This document shows positions 44,601 to 56,181 of a stretch of DNA of 64,000 nt, piece by piece (position 1 is the stretch's first letter; each line of letters starts with the position of its first letter). The DNA comes from Adiantum capillus-veneris. Its lineage: Eukaryota; Streptophyta; Polypodiopsida; Polypodiales; Pteridaceae. The stretch covers positions 146,423,741-146,487,740 of the forward strand of contig CM043945.1 of the NCBI GenBank assembly GCA_014529385.2, written 5' to 3'. Under the pieces are notes generated by a model. It was not told the DNA's origin. It worked only from the letters and a program-made list of their open reading frames with translations, and did not search any database. The position numbers were made by a program, and so were the translations under genes.

Positions 44601-45301
44601 GAAAATTACTCACCTTAATGTTTTATCTATATTTCATATATTTGATTATTTGTCACTCTAAATCAACATTCATGATGTAGAAGTCCATAAAATGCTCTTT
44701 ATTGATTTTTGTGGGTGTTAGTGATTGATTGGGTTCTTGTCTATGGTTTTGCAAACATTTGTGAAAATTGGTGTCGTTACAATTAGAAAGGAGTTTGAAA
44801 ATTGTGACACCCACATTGTGTGTTCACCAAAGAAATTTTTTGATACGTGGGTGAAGAGCATATTGGGGCATGTAAAGATGGTTTTGGGTGTCCACCAACA
44901 ATCTCAACCTTCATATGTCTAGAAGGGAAGAATGGCTCTAGGATAAGCTACATCCTGTGACAAAGACTCCAACGTTATTGAGCTGTGCTTTGACAACACT
45001 TTATTGGCTTAGATAGAAAACGATAAGGCTCTTCATGTGCACTTATGTGGAGCATTTTCAATGCAGAACAGAATGCCACAAGTGTTCAATATATGTATGA
45101 GCCATCAAAGAAGAAGGTATCAATTGGGATTTTTTTTTGACTTGCTATTTGGTTTTGCCAAAGACACTACATGGGATCTACACATATTTAAGAATTCTCT
45201 TCAAGGACTCCTTAAAGTGTATACATGTAGTGTTGATTGCAAGTATCAATCAAGAGCGCATTAGTATGTTGCAAGAGGCGATGAAATCCATCACTAAATG
45301 G
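44601..45301. other. No gene recognised
   Basis: Short open stretches only; nothing resembling a known family on either strand. Confidence 0.45.
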
Positions 45302-45561
45302 TGTTAGGTTTAATGGCCATGTGGCCGACCGCCCATCACTAACTGCCACTAACCCTAAGCGTACAGCTATACACTTGTCTGAGCCACTAACACTAAGTAC
45401 AATGTGTATTGTGCCTTAGTGCATAAGATAAGAGAAGAAAGAAAGGGGGTACACAGTACGTTGGCTCTCCCCCTTCAACCTGTATGTGTGGCCATGGTGG
45501 TGTGTGTGTGAGTGTGTGCGTATGTATTCTTCTTCCATTGTGCTCCTAGTCCTCCCGTTCA
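45302..45561 (+). mobile_element. Copia-B 5' LTR
   Basis: 260 bp, TGTTAGGTTTAATGG...CCTCCCGTTCA. Very similar to 48972-49232. Confidence 0.93.
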
Positions 45562-45563
45562 AT

Positions 45564-45576
45564 TGGTATCAGAGCC
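45564..45576 (+). other. Copia-B primer binding site
   Basis: TGGTATCAGAGCC, exact complement of the initiator-Met tRNA 3' end, two bases after the LTR. Confidence 0.92.
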
Positions 45577-46369
45577 ATGGTGACCGCGGAGAGCACGACA
45601 GCTTTGAGAGCTTCGAAGCGATAGCTCGCTCACTCTCGACGGTGGAGAGATTAAGAAATCTTGGAAGCTTTGTGAGAATGCAATGGGAGCTTGTGAGCTC
45701 AGTTGAAAGTGATGTATGCTCTTGTGGAAGCTCAGAAGGAGTGTAGAAGATTGTGTGTAAGTGAAGGTGTTGCCCTATAAATTGTGTGCGCAGCAGCACT
45801 GTTTTCAAATTCGTTTTTCTCCTTGTAGAATGCAGAACTGAGAATTCTGTCTTCTATGTCCATCCGTTTGGACGTGGTCTACAACTTTGCAGAAGAAATG
45901 TTTTGCAAATTCCTCACCGTTTTGCTGATATTCAGCTCAGACTGACTGTATACAGAAATTGCAGATATCAAGTTTTCGGATTGCAAATCTTTTGGTGCTT
46001 GCTTATGCACGGTCACTACGTTGATGTATGTTGAGTGCGGATTGCCATTGTATGTGAAAATGTGGAGCCATTTTGGCATTTCTACTCATTGGCATTGAGT
46101 AGTGTTATGGTTTATGGTAGAGATTGTACTTGAGTTTTTTGCTCAGTTTTCAGGGGAAACTCTGTCGGATTTTTCTCACATTCTCGCCATAGTTTGTGAT
46201 CGAGTGTTTACTCTCACTTTGACAGGTTTTGTCAGTTTGGACACAGTTTTGTGTTTTTGTATCCACTCTCGCAAGAGTGAGGAGTTGTGTATCGTTCTTT
46301 GCTTGAGACAGTGGTTTGCTCTCGGGTGGGAGAGTCTTCTAATCTTGAGCATTGTTTGCCATAGTTTTG

Positions 46370-46850
46370 GCATGGAGACGCTTCAGGTTAGAGGCAGTTC
46401 TCGTTCACGATCGCGACTGACATGTTGGCACTGTGGCCATGATGGGCATATTAGGCGTCATTGCTTAAGGCGTATGAGGCAACGAAAGAGAGAGATGCAT
46501 GGTGCTACTATGAGGACACATGCTAGAGTGTGTGCATGTGACGGGCATGTCACTTTTGAGTCTAGCTTGCCTTCAGACTACTTTGTGTCTTGGGATAGCA
46601 CATTGTCTACGCTTTTCTACTTGACGAGCATGCAGTTTTTCACATGACGCCACGTCGTGATTTGTTTTGTTCTTTCTCTAGTGGGAGACTTGGTTGTGTA
46701 CAGTTTGCTAATGGTTCAACATATGACATAGAGGGTGCTGGAGATGTATGCATGTCTTTACCTAGCGGTGCATTGCTTATGCTACGAGATATACGTTATG
46801 TACCAGGACTAAGTCACAGTGCGTCAGTTGCAGAGTAGTGGACATTGAGT
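46370..46850 (+). pseudogene. Copia-B zinc knuckle and protease remnant
   Basis: CWHCGHDGHIRRHC (about 46426-46467) is an intact CCHC knuckle of Gag. In another frame, AVFHMTPRRDLFCSFSSG, then YDIEGAGDVCMSLPSG and LRDIRYVPGLSHS (46630-46838), is the copia protease C-terminal part with the flap and YVPGL motif. The catalytic Asp region (SWDS...) is separated from it by a frameshift and an insertion. It stops before GAG-pre-integrase. Confidence 0.8.
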
Positions 46851-47200
46851 ACTACTTGGAGAGCAGTCATTTCATATGCATAGGGGATCACTGGTGATAG
46901 CCAGAGGTGCTAGGAGTGGTTTGGTATACCCTTTGCATATTTTTGACACACGAGGTGGTGTAGTCTCTGTGTATTTGTAGCCATGTTTGGAGCGAGAGAC
47001 GAGACGTGTCTCTTTTTCGGATGTGATGCATAGAGAGCAGGTTGTGCATTTGTCTTGTGGTGATGTTCACGCAGACAGTGGTATCTCTGGGGATACACAG
47101 CTTTGTCAGTCATCAGCTGAGCTAACATCAGTTGAGCCAGAGAGACCGATACATTGTTCTATGATGCGTCTGATACGTTTGAGGGTGATAGTGAACAGCT

Positions 47201-47687
47201 GTGTATGATTGTAATGGTGCTAATTTTTTGGTTTTGCAGTCATTCTCAGCAGATATGCCTTTGCCAGAAGATGCTGACATGGTGATGCATAGTCAGGTGG
47301 TTCTTGATGAGAATGCATATGGCACTGAGGTTGCTGATAGGGATAGATTGGCACACATAGTGCATGTTTCGTCACCTTTCAGGTCTCTCATGTCTGACCT
47401 TTTGGTCTCGAGACTTGATCTTACTTATGCGGTTGGTGCATTTGCAGTGGGAGTTGTCATTCGTGCGATGACTGACACTGGCATTGTGCATTGTGGAGCC
47501 ATGCAGGTCGTCACTCAATACCTGCACCATGAGTGTCATCGTAGCTCTAGCCCTAGTGGTATGCATGTTGCATCTACACTAGAGCATGTTTGGAGTGAGC
47601 CAGTGGACATAGGTTGAGAGTCGTCTTCTCTCACCTCTTGTATATACTAGTTGTAGGCTAGTCTTCTCGCCACTTATCGGCACACAG
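47201..47687 (+). pseudogene. Degenerate RT fragment of a second copia element
   Basis: Within an open frame ending at 47617, RSLMSDLLVSRLDLTYAVG and GIVHCGAMQVVTQYLHHE correspond to the RT segment (G)SLMYxMVxTRPDLxxAV...HWxAMxRVLRYL. The same segment appears again downstream at about 48270-48420 in the Copia-B ORF, so these are two different elements. RNase H is not visible after it. Confidence 0.65.
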
Positions 47688-47944
47688 CCTTTAGTGGGAG
47701 AATGTTAGGTAAAGGTGGTGTGCCTCACCGTGCTTTACCCTTGTCCGCCGGCCGGTGTCCGGTTGCCCACATTTATCTCCTTATTCTTTATACATACAAA
47801 GAATAAGGAGCTCTAACACACATTCTCACATGGTGCTCATACAGTGAGATTTGGGAGCTCCACCCACATCCTGTGTCGTTCTCTCTCTCTCCCTCTGTCC
47901 CCTTTGCACTCTCTGCGCACACACACCGCGTTCGTGCACTCACA
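47688..47944 (+). mobile_element. Embedded copia 3' end: purine tract and LTR
   Basis: CCTTTAGTGGGAGAA (47688-47702) followed by TGTTAGGTAAAGGTGG (47703) is a classic copia purine tract plus LTR start. The LTR is about 242 bp, ending near CACTCACA (47944), just before RT coding sequence. It contains CTTTATACATACAAAG as a small dyad. No matching 5' LTR or TSD was found; the right end is approximate. Confidence 0.6.
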
Positions 47945-48916
47945 CCGCTTATTATTCTTATCCTTTATGTAGATGACATGCTTATTGCTGGTCATTCTAA
48001 GAAGGAAATTGCTGACTTGAAAACCAAGCTGAAAAGTCAATTTGACATGAAAGATTTGGGTGAAGCCAATCACATTTTGGGTATGCGCATTACTCGTGAT
48101 CGTAAAAAGAGGTTGTTGTACCTTTCTCAAAAAGAGTATGTGCACAAGGTTCTTGATCGTTTCAACATGCAAAAGGGGAAGGCCTTGAGTACTCCATGGC
48201 CTGCATATTTGAAACTTAGCAAGAACGATTGTCCCAAATCTGCAGCTGCGATGGCTAAAGTTCCTTATGCTTCAGCTTGTGATAGTCTCACGTATGCCAT
48301 GGTGGCTACGAGACCTGACATTGCACATGCAGTGGGAGTTGTCAGCAAATTTATGTCTAACCCTGGTAAAAAGCATTGGGATGTTTTCAAGTCGATTCTC
48401 AGATACTTGAGTGGAACTGTAGATAGACGGTTATGCTATGGTCGTGGAGAGTCATCCATTCAGGGATTTGTAGATAGTGACTATACAGGCTGTGTTGACA
48501 GTCATAAATCAACAACATGTTGGATTTACACATTTGTTGGTTTTGCTATTTCTTGGAGATCTGTTCTTCAAGATTGTACATCCATTTCTACCACAGAGGC
48601 AGAGTATGTTGCATTGAGTGAAGCATGCAAAGAAGCTATTTGGCTTGCTCGCCTAGTGAAAGATCTTGGATTGGAGCAGCGTACACCAGTTCTTCATTGT
48701 GACAGTCACAGTGCTATTGCCTTGGCTAACAATCCAGTGTTTCATTCTAGAACGAAACACATTGGTGTGCATTATCACTTCAGTCGTGAATGCCTGGCAA
48801 ACAAGAGCCTTGATTTAGTGAAGATTTCTACGTCAGAAAACATAGCGGATGCACTCACTAAGAGTCTCTCTAGCCATCAGTTTCAGCACTGTCGTGAGTT
48901 GATGGGCATTGAGTGA
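47873..48916 (+). pseudogene. Copia-B reverse transcriptase C-terminal half and RNase H
   Basis: A 347-codon open frame. Residues 1-26 are encoded by the embedded LTR-like sequence, so this start is not native. RT begins at about residue 27 with the catalytic YVDD (32-35) in LYVDDMLIAG, then DLGEANHILGM, LSQKEYVHKVL, VPYASACDSLTYAMVATRPD. RNase H has D203 (FVDSDYTG), E244 (TEAEYVAL), D277 (LHCDSHSAI) and D326 (NIADALTK), all four acidic residues in place. It ends MGIE, the usual copia position before the purine tract. Remarkably stop-free, but it lacks the first half of RT. Confidence 0.9.
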
Positions 48917-48957
48917 AGAGTGGTTCTCTTCCATTCTTATATTCTCCCACATTGGCC

Positions 48958-48971
48958 ATCAAGTTGGAGAA
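48958..48971 (+). other. Copia-B purine tract
   Basis: ATCAAGTTGGAGAA immediately before the 3' LTR. Confidence 0.8.
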
Positions 48972-49232
48972 TGTTAGGTTTAATGGCCATGTGGCCGACC
49001 GCCCATCAATAACTACCACTAACCCTAAGTGTATAGCTATACACTTGTGTGAGCCACTAACACTAAGTACAATGTGTATTGTGCCTTAAAGCATAAGATA
49101 AGAGAAGAAAGAAAGGGGGCACACAGTACGTTGTCTCTCCCCCTTCAACCTGTGTGTGAGGCTATGGTGGTGTGTGTGTGAGTGTGTGCGTGCGTATTTT
49201 TCTTTCGTTGTGCTCCCAGCTCCTCCCCTTGA
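48972..49232 (+). mobile_element. Copia-B 3' LTR
   Basis: 261 bp, TGTTAGGTTTAATGG...CTCCCCTTGA (terminal CA changed to GA). Carries (GT)n near 49167-49185 like its partner. Confidence 0.92.
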
Positions 49233-50017
49233 AATGGATCAGTATAATTGAGGGATCTCTTGATTACAAGTCACATAAGTTAGATTATGAGCTCATGATC
49301 ATCAAAATTTAGGTGTTGATAGCTATTTACACAACTCGCAAGGAGGTTTATAATATAGATCACTCTTCATCATTGGTAAGCAGACACACATAGGTGGAGA
49401 CACTAGTGAGCATTGAAAATCAAGGTGTAGAGAATGAGGACACCGAGAAAGATGTTAAATAAGATCCAGGCACCATTAAGGAAACAAAGATGAGAAGATT
49501 TGTGGACTTGACTCTATGTTTTGTGGGGGAAATAAACATTCATTTATCTTTTCTTCAAATTTATAGTCTGTACAAAAACACTACTAGTAAATAGAAGGCT
49601 AATCATTCTTGTTTGTTCTCCAGTTCAACTGGTTGAGGTAGTAGCAAACCTAAAGAGTATTGTGAAGCGATCTGCGCGACGTATGGCATGGTTGAGAATT
49701 GGGAAGAGCTCAAAAGAATAGGAGAATATGGTTGATAACAAAGTTTTGAGAAATCCCAAGAACAACATAGATTTGAAAGTATCTATTTAAATAGTTCAAT
49801 ACCCACAAAGAAAAAGATCTAATCATGTTGTTTTGACCAAAATGGGATAATTGATTTTCGTAGAGTTTTGTAATAAACCGGTGTTGTCATATATAGATCT
49901 ATGTATGTTGTGCATTATGTTTTCTTCACATTCGAAGTTGAGATACAAGTAATATTTTGTTGCAATTTTTTTGTGAAGACAAATGTTTTGAAATTGTGTT
50001 TTTCTCCATGATACATT

Positions 50018-50022
<5 letters not shown>

Positions 50023-50077
<55 letters not shown>
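50023..50077. repeat. (CT)n microsatellite
   Basis: 55 bp of TC repeats. Confidence 0.97.
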
Positions 50078-50080
<3 letters not shown>

Positions 50081-52478
50081 CAAGCATATATGTACATGCA
50101 CCTCTGCGCTCCATCTATTCTAGTTAATCAATTTCCATTTGTCTTGTTTTATCTTGTGTATGGTTCAAGTATGCAATTTAAGTGAAAAGAAAAAGCGTGA
50201 AAATTTCTTAATGTTGACTATCTAAAGACTTACCGAAAGAATTACACATACACATTGGATCAAATACTTACAATGGGAGAGAAAAGTGGAATATCATCTA
50301 AGATCTTAACAAAATGCTATTGGAACAATGTATTACAAGAGCAGAAAAACCTAGAAGCATAAGTATGAGAAAGGTTGGATTGCATTGCGGTCAAGATGCT
50401 TGGAGTTTTTGTCATAATTGAGGGAAAGATTTAACATAATGTGGATCTATTGGTAAAATTCTTGCAATATCATTCAAAGGGCATGAACATAAGTTTTTTT
50501 ATGGTTTGGGAACATGAGGATTGTGAAACGCATGCTCATACTAAAATATGATGCCCAGACAAGCTTGGAGTTGAGGCCATGTTTAAGCCCCTCTCAAAAG
50601 CTAGAAACGCATTCCATTTGGACCTAAGCATACATTGCTCATCGATGACACACTTTCAAGAGTTGTGTGAACCCTCAAGAAAACTATATTTATATACCCT
50701 CTTTCAAGTTGTTACAAGGGGATAATATTCTACTATAGAACCTGCTTCCATATTTAATATCATTGAACCTTGAGATTGATATCCGATCATTTGTAAAGAA
50801 AAAACGTTATGGGCAAAGTACGCCAATTCTAGAGATCCATGGTATGTACAAGTAGAGGATTTAGTCAAGGAGAGCTCTGGTGAAATTAATTCTTGAGTGA
50901 CACAGATATATGCTAGCAACTCTATTTGAGAAGTAATTGGAAGGAGCTTTGCATTTAACATAGTGGGCAGAATCCATATACAAAATAAAATTGAGCACTA
51001 TGCAAGAAATCCATTGTTTAGTTAAATAAAGAGAAAATAGGAAAAAGTCCCACCAAACTCTAAACTAAATGGCCATAACTTAGTATACTATGCCACACAT
51101 GTTGAATACAAAGGAAGAACACTTCAACCTTATGTTGCTAAGGATTACTTGACACACTTTAGGAGGTGCTATAAAATTTCATAGTTCAAAATCTTTCTAT
51201 TTATAATATTGTATGCAATGTTTATTGTTCCCAATGACAAATCTTTAGCACACTGGTATTTGTGTAAAACATATTGGAAAGTGAAGCTGTCTTTGTTTTT
51301 TGGCATCATGAAGAACATCATTTTACGGTCAAATGAATTTGTGCTCTCTCTCTTACTTGGTCTGCATCTCGGTGCTCTAAACCCAAGGATCAAGAGCAAG
51401 AGATCTTACTTGTGAGATTCTTGATCACTTTGAAAGAGTTTTATCTACATTTTTTTACTCAAAAGGATCCAACAAAGAGAGCAAACACATGCAAGAACTA
51501 ATAACACTATAAGATGAGAAAACCTTCAATATTCTTGATATACCTCCATCAAGAAAATCCAAAGCGCCTGAAGTGATAATTGAGGAGATCGTAGAGAAGG
51601 AGGAGGAGGAGGAGGTGAAGAAAGAAGAGGAGATGAACATTGATGGAAACTAGGGAAGTCTTCATATGTTTTGTTGGAAAAAAATAATTGCTTTCTGTAG
51701 TGTACAGGACTTCGCTTGAATCTTAGACATGCATATACCAAGCTTTTATCTTCTCCTACCCTAAATCCATTCCAAGAGCTAAGTGCAAAGCATCCACAAA
51801 GATATGAATAGCAAATGGGATGATTGTAAAAGTAGATGTAATGACAAATTCTTTTTGAGGATTGAAATCTTGTTTCCTAGTATGGTTACCATATAACCTT
51901 CTTTCATTTTTCTTAGTAGCATTACATAGGCAAAGTGAGGAGGGATTAGACGGATGTCATGAAGAGGTACAATGTGAGCAAGTCTCAAGATCATGGTAAG
52001 AAGACTACATCTTCAACAACAAAATAGTCTCTCTCAAACACAACAGCAAAGGGAATGTATGCATTATGTTGCCCATGGATGTGCGAAAAAAGCACCAACA
52101 CACACACATACTATTAAGAAATTTCCATGTCGTAAGTCCATAGGTGTGCAAAATTTATTGAGCATGTATACAAAAAAATGATCCTCACCAAAGTAAAAGA
52201 ATTGTCACACAATCTCACACATAAGAGAGCGTGGATATGTTCACTTGGACTCCTCAATAGAAGGCAAATAAGTTTACAACTCCTCAAGGAGAGCCACCTT
52301 CAAATATTGTAATCTTAGCTTGCATATTACAAGAATTTTTCCAATGAATGCAAAGCTAGCATCATGTGGCAACATGGGAGTAGTAGACGAGCAGAGTTGT
52401 CTTAAGATGAGTTGTCATGGCATCAATTTTGAAAAGGGATGCTTCAAATAGAGGGATAAGCATTCATTTACAACTATG

Positions 52479-52690
52479 AAGTGCTAAAATAAAAAAACCT
52501 TCTCCAAAAACTTGGCAAACCTAGGTATAAGATTTTTTAGAGGTAAATTTATTAAATTTGAAGGCTTTTACACTATATTTCTCTAAATTTCGTAGGTTTT
52601 CCCACCTCCAAGTTAAAAATTTTGAGGTAAAACTCGAAATTGTAGGTGGGATTACAATAAACCTAGGTTTTTTTAAGCGCTACATTACGA
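52479..52690. repeat. MITE-like inverted repeat candidate
   Basis: Left AGTGCTAAAATAAAAAAACC is matched in reverse by GGTTTTTTTAAGCGCTA on the right, and CAAACCTAGG by AAACCTAGG (CCTAGG is itself palindromic). About 205 bp, AT-rich, no ORF. TSD not determined. Confidence 0.35.
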
Positions 52691-53804
52691 TGTGCACATT
52701 ACGATGTGCACACAAAGGGAGCTAAGCGGTCTTCACTTCCATCTTGAATATGATTTATGTTCAATTGATGTGCTTGGTATGATGCATTACTACAATGGAT
52801 ATAAATATCAAGCATGGAAATAATGTAAAGCTTGAAGTATTCCTTGAAAAGAAAATCTCCAATTGAGAGAGTAACAAATCACAAAATGTGTCCACACTCA
52901 GTGCTAATAATTGTCAACAGAGGTATGTGGCAAGAAAAGAATAGCACAAGCTAGAGCAAGCACAAAGTTGCTACAAACTTGGGCTGCTACTATGAGTACA
53001 CACACAAAGAGGCTGCTTCTACAAGATTATGTAAATGTGTGCCGTGTGGGGAACCCAAAAGAAATGCGCCGAGACCTTCCTATTTGATGCTATAATGTTT
53101 TCATGAATTGTGTTAGCTATTGCAATGCATGCTCTGTAGGGACTGCATATTATAATGCAAGGAAACTTTGAAATGGATATAAACATGCACCATACGCACA
53201 AGCCAACCATAGGAGCAAGCACAACCATAGCCACAAGAACAAACTCCACTTTGGATTGTTATGAAATAGACCAAAAAAAAAACTTTCAACTCTAGCTACC
53301 TCAAGATGAGGCCAAAGAACTGCTATCCCCAAGGATGGGAGCAGGCAATCCCTTGCCCTCCTCCATACCTAGCTTAAAATGGGGGTAGCAGGCAGCCCCC
53401 TGCCCTTCAGAGCTAAGTCTAAACAAGAGAGAACTACCATCCTTAAAGAGTGCAACCACACCTCCACACCTGTAAACTCATAGACAAGCGCCAACATTTA
53501 CTATATTAAAACATCGGAGTTGACTTGATTAGAGTATAGAAGGTGTTTTAAAGTACAATGTTCCCATTTAACAACTTATTATACTAATCTTCACTAAGTC
53601 CACATATCTACAAAAAAACAAATTTAATCTTGGTGAGGAATAATCTTAACCTTGGATTTAGCATTGGTGGGAAATCTTCACTACCTCCACATATCTGCAA
53701 ACATAAAAAGAAAATGCAAAACAAAAAATATTATAAATAACACATCAGATGGTATGAATAAAGTGACATAGAAATAAGAAATTCACCTCTTAAATGAGAT
53801 TAAC

Positions 53805-53915
53805 TTTTCAGAAGGTGGCCCTCACCAGTAACTTCTTCACTTCAATATGCATGAATCAAAGAAGTTACAATATAATTTGTTTACTGGTGAGGGTCCTTTT
53901 TGTAAAGTAACACTT
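53805..53915. repeat. Small two-level foldback
   Basis: Outer arms GGCCCTCACCAGTAA and TTTACTGGTGAGGGTCC; inner arms GTAACTTCTT and AAGAAGTTAC around CACTTCAATATGCATGAATC. Looks like a short MITE or hairpin. No TSD defined. Confidence 0.6.
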
Positions 53916-54259
53916 TACTCCTCTCTTGTTTTGGACATTCCAAGTGTGTTGGGACTGTGATCCTTTTTGTAAAAATAATGATCGATAGCGCTCTCATCGG
54001 ATCCAAACGATACTAAATGGGTGATCAATATGGAGAACATCTTTTACTCGCGAGTGCATGCACCTAACAACTAAGAAAAACTAAGAGGTATAGAATTTGC
54101 AATTTGATAAGGAGCATGTTTCTAAACACAACACCCAGATTACGATTAGACTGAAACGTTTTTGAGAATCTACGAGCAGACCAAAATTTAATAGAACAAC
54201 TGCTTCTCTGCAAAACCAGTAGAATTTATGTCTACAGATAATTAGTCGATGGGTGGGTT

Positions 54260-54595
54260 GCCGGTACTATACATATAGAACAAGGGAATGGGGAATGGGC
54301 GCCTGGAACGGGGAACCGCCATTCCTGGAATGGGACGGTCCGGAAGAAAGTGAATGCATGGCCGGATTCTTGAATGGTGGGGTCACAGGGGACGACATTA
54401 CGAATGGTGTTCGGAACGGATGGATGTTCGGAACAGGACAGGCAACGGCCAACAGATTTTGTTGGAAAAAATGGGCACAGTTTTAGGGAATATCCGAGCA
54501 CCCTATTAGGGCCATTTTCACCATGGTTTTTGGGCTCCTTTAGGACCACTTTTGAAGGCCCCCGTAGCTTACAAAAGGAGGGCCTCATTAAGGGT

Positions 54596-54637
<42 letters not shown>

Positions 54638-54815
54638 TCTCACATTTCATTGCCTTGAGGCATGGTTGTTAGCTCTATGGGACATGTGTAGCTCAAAAGA
54701 AATAAATAAAAATGATTTAGATATTTACCGTTCCGGCCACTGACCCAGTTCCTAACTTTTGCAGTCCTTGGACCCCAACCCCATTCCCGTTCCACATACC
54801 ATATTTCTATGACTA
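54260..54815. mobile_element. Candidate non-autonomous DNA element
   Basis: The left edge (ACATATAGAACAAGGGAATG) and right edge (CCCATTCCCGTTCCACATAC) are related in inverted orientation. Near the left edge are GGAATGGGAC and GGAACGGGG words like the subterminal repeats of the hAT element at 55773. A (CT)n tract lies at 54600-54634. No transposase, TSD not fixed. Confidence 0.4.
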
Positions 54816-54881
54816 GAAATGCACAAACCTAATTTTCATAAGAATATACAATACTTATCATACAAACAGAGTCCTTACATG

Positions 54882-55253
54882 TTACACGCTCTCTTGCCGT
54901 AATGCTTTCTTCTTCATCCGATATCTCTTGCACCGAGGAGTTGCTTGGCTGGGACCCATGAAATATTGACCAGTTCCATTATTTACGGGAGGGCCATCAT
55001 CATAGATGTAACCAACCGATGCTCCGCAGGAATTGCAAAGAAGCTTAATGCTTTTCCTTTCTAGGCCCCAATAATTCCAAGTCTCGAAAAATGGCATCAG
55101 TTTTGTATCTTCTTTTTGGTGGAACTTGCTCTCATTTATTGAGTAGAATGATAGTGTGCCTTTGTTTCCTGCCTCAAAGTAAAAATCAGGGGGATAAAGG
55201 TTGGTTGAGATTAAATCCAACGAGGTCCCGCACTTCTGACAACTGCCATGCAC
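54882..55253 (-). CDS. CxxC protein of the At4g08330-like plant family (terminal exon)
   Basis: 123 open codons with two zinc-type CxxC pairs, C5/C8 (SCQKCGTSLDL) and C73/C76 (LLCNSCGASVGYIYDD), separated by GTLSFYSINESKFHQ, TKLMPFFETWNYWGL and KSIKLL. This order matches my memory of the uncharacterised plant proteins related to Arabidopsis At4g08330. The ends are unclear: the Met at 55253 may not be the start, because on the minus strand a pyrimidine stretch and GCATGGCAG precede TTGTCAGAAG, a good 3' splice acceptor, so an earlier exon is likely. Composition lacks the repeats of its surroundings and there are no stops: the best host-gene candidate in the window. Molecular role unknown; a zinc-binding fold is inferred. 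Confidence 0.7.
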   Translation of the reverse strand: MHGSCQKCGTSLDLISTNLYPPDFYFEAGNKGTLSFYSINESKFHQKEDTKLMPFFETWNYWGLERKSIKLLCNSCGASVGYIYDDGPPVNNGTGQYFMGPSQATPRCKRYRMKKKALRQESV

Positions 55254-55729
55254 AAAGGAGAGAGACTCAAAATTCTTTCAAGACACTAGATGCAGAGGAA
55301 ACATGTGTGCTTTATTTAACTGTCATTTTGCTTGCTCTATCTGTGTGTCAGTCTAGGCAACAAAATCATCCAAATCTCATAATTCTTGTTTGTATTCTGA
55401 CACAACATTAAGCATTTGCAACAAGAAAATGCCCAATTCAGGAATCACAACGATATCAATGCATAACACAAATTTGCAAGGTAGCACTCTACACCAGCAA
55501 AAGTAATCCCTTCCTTTTTTAGCGTAACTGGGCAGAGCTGCATCCCTGTGGAACGTAAGCATGCAAATCCCCTTAATAACATCACAAAGAAGGGCTAAGT
55601 AGCTAGCCCACACCAACCCCGCCCCTTCCCCCTTTTCTCTCTTTTGGTTTGAGGGTAGAAAGGTAGTCCCACTCCCACGAGGTTCGGACCACATCATCAG
55701 TTGGCACGCTGGGTCTTTGTGAGAATGTC
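55254..55729. other. Upstream region or intron of the CxxC gene
   Basis: No convincing first exon. A minus-strand frame is open through 55377-55729 but has no recognisable content. Confidence 0.4.
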
Positions 55730-56181
55730 CTTTATTTATTGTCTTTAGGTCACTTGGGCCCCATCGGGCAGGCATAGTTACATGGGACGGCGGGTCCGGG
55801 TCGGGAACGGGGTCGGGACGGCAAAAGTCAGGAAACGGGGACGGGGGTCGGAACGGCAAAAAAAAAAAAGAGAGTTTTTTTGGCATTTTTTGACCTACAC
55901 ACATGCCACACACATAGAGCATCACTTTGACCATAAATTTACACTAAATAGACCAAAGAACACGAGTCATATAGGCTGAAATGTGCTAATAAAACATCGA
56001 TGATCGATGGATACAAAATGAGAAGTGCATGCCACAAGGGCTCAAGAGTCAAAAAGCCTAAAGGACTTAGGACAAGCCTGAGGCCTCAAGGATAACAAAA
56101 AGTACAAAGGGCTATGTAGTAGGTAGAGTCGTAGACTCAAGAGTCTAAACTCGAGAGTCGAGTGATCAATGATCATCAAAC

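Larger units (their letters stand above)
45302..49232 (+). mobile_element. Copia-B: compact, chimeric copia element with TSD AATGG
   Basis: LTRs 45302-45561 and 48972-49232, exact TSD AATGG (45297-45301, 49233-49237), primer site 45564-45576, purine tract 48958-48971. The interior (3.4 kb) keeps a zinc knuckle, part of the protease, and the C-terminal half of RT with RNase H. Gag core, integrase and the first half of RT are missing. A second copia 3' end (RT fragment, purine tract, LTR) occupies about 47201-47944, so the interior is a composite. Confidence 0.9.
49238..53799. other. 4.5 kb with no recognised gene
   Basis: AT-rich sequence. It holds a (CT)n tract at 50023-50077, an acidic open stretch around 51540-51652 (KAPEVIIEEIVEKEEEEEV), a MITE-like dyad at 52479-52690 and a 14-bp duplication ATTACGATGTGCAC near 52683-52710. 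A minus-strand frame 50961-50704 (MLNAKLLPITSQIELLAYIC) has ordinary composition but no family resemblance. It could contain decayed retroelement sequence I cannot identify. Confidence 0.5.

Noticed and set aside
45486-46080. Gag of Copia-B
   Set aside because: Lies where gag should be, but no UBN2 or other Gag pattern could be read in any frame; only the zinc knuckle further on is supported.
49823-50101. Arg-Glu-rich frame over the (CT)n tract
   Set aside because: Same microsatellite effect; the rest of the frame has no resemblance to a protein.
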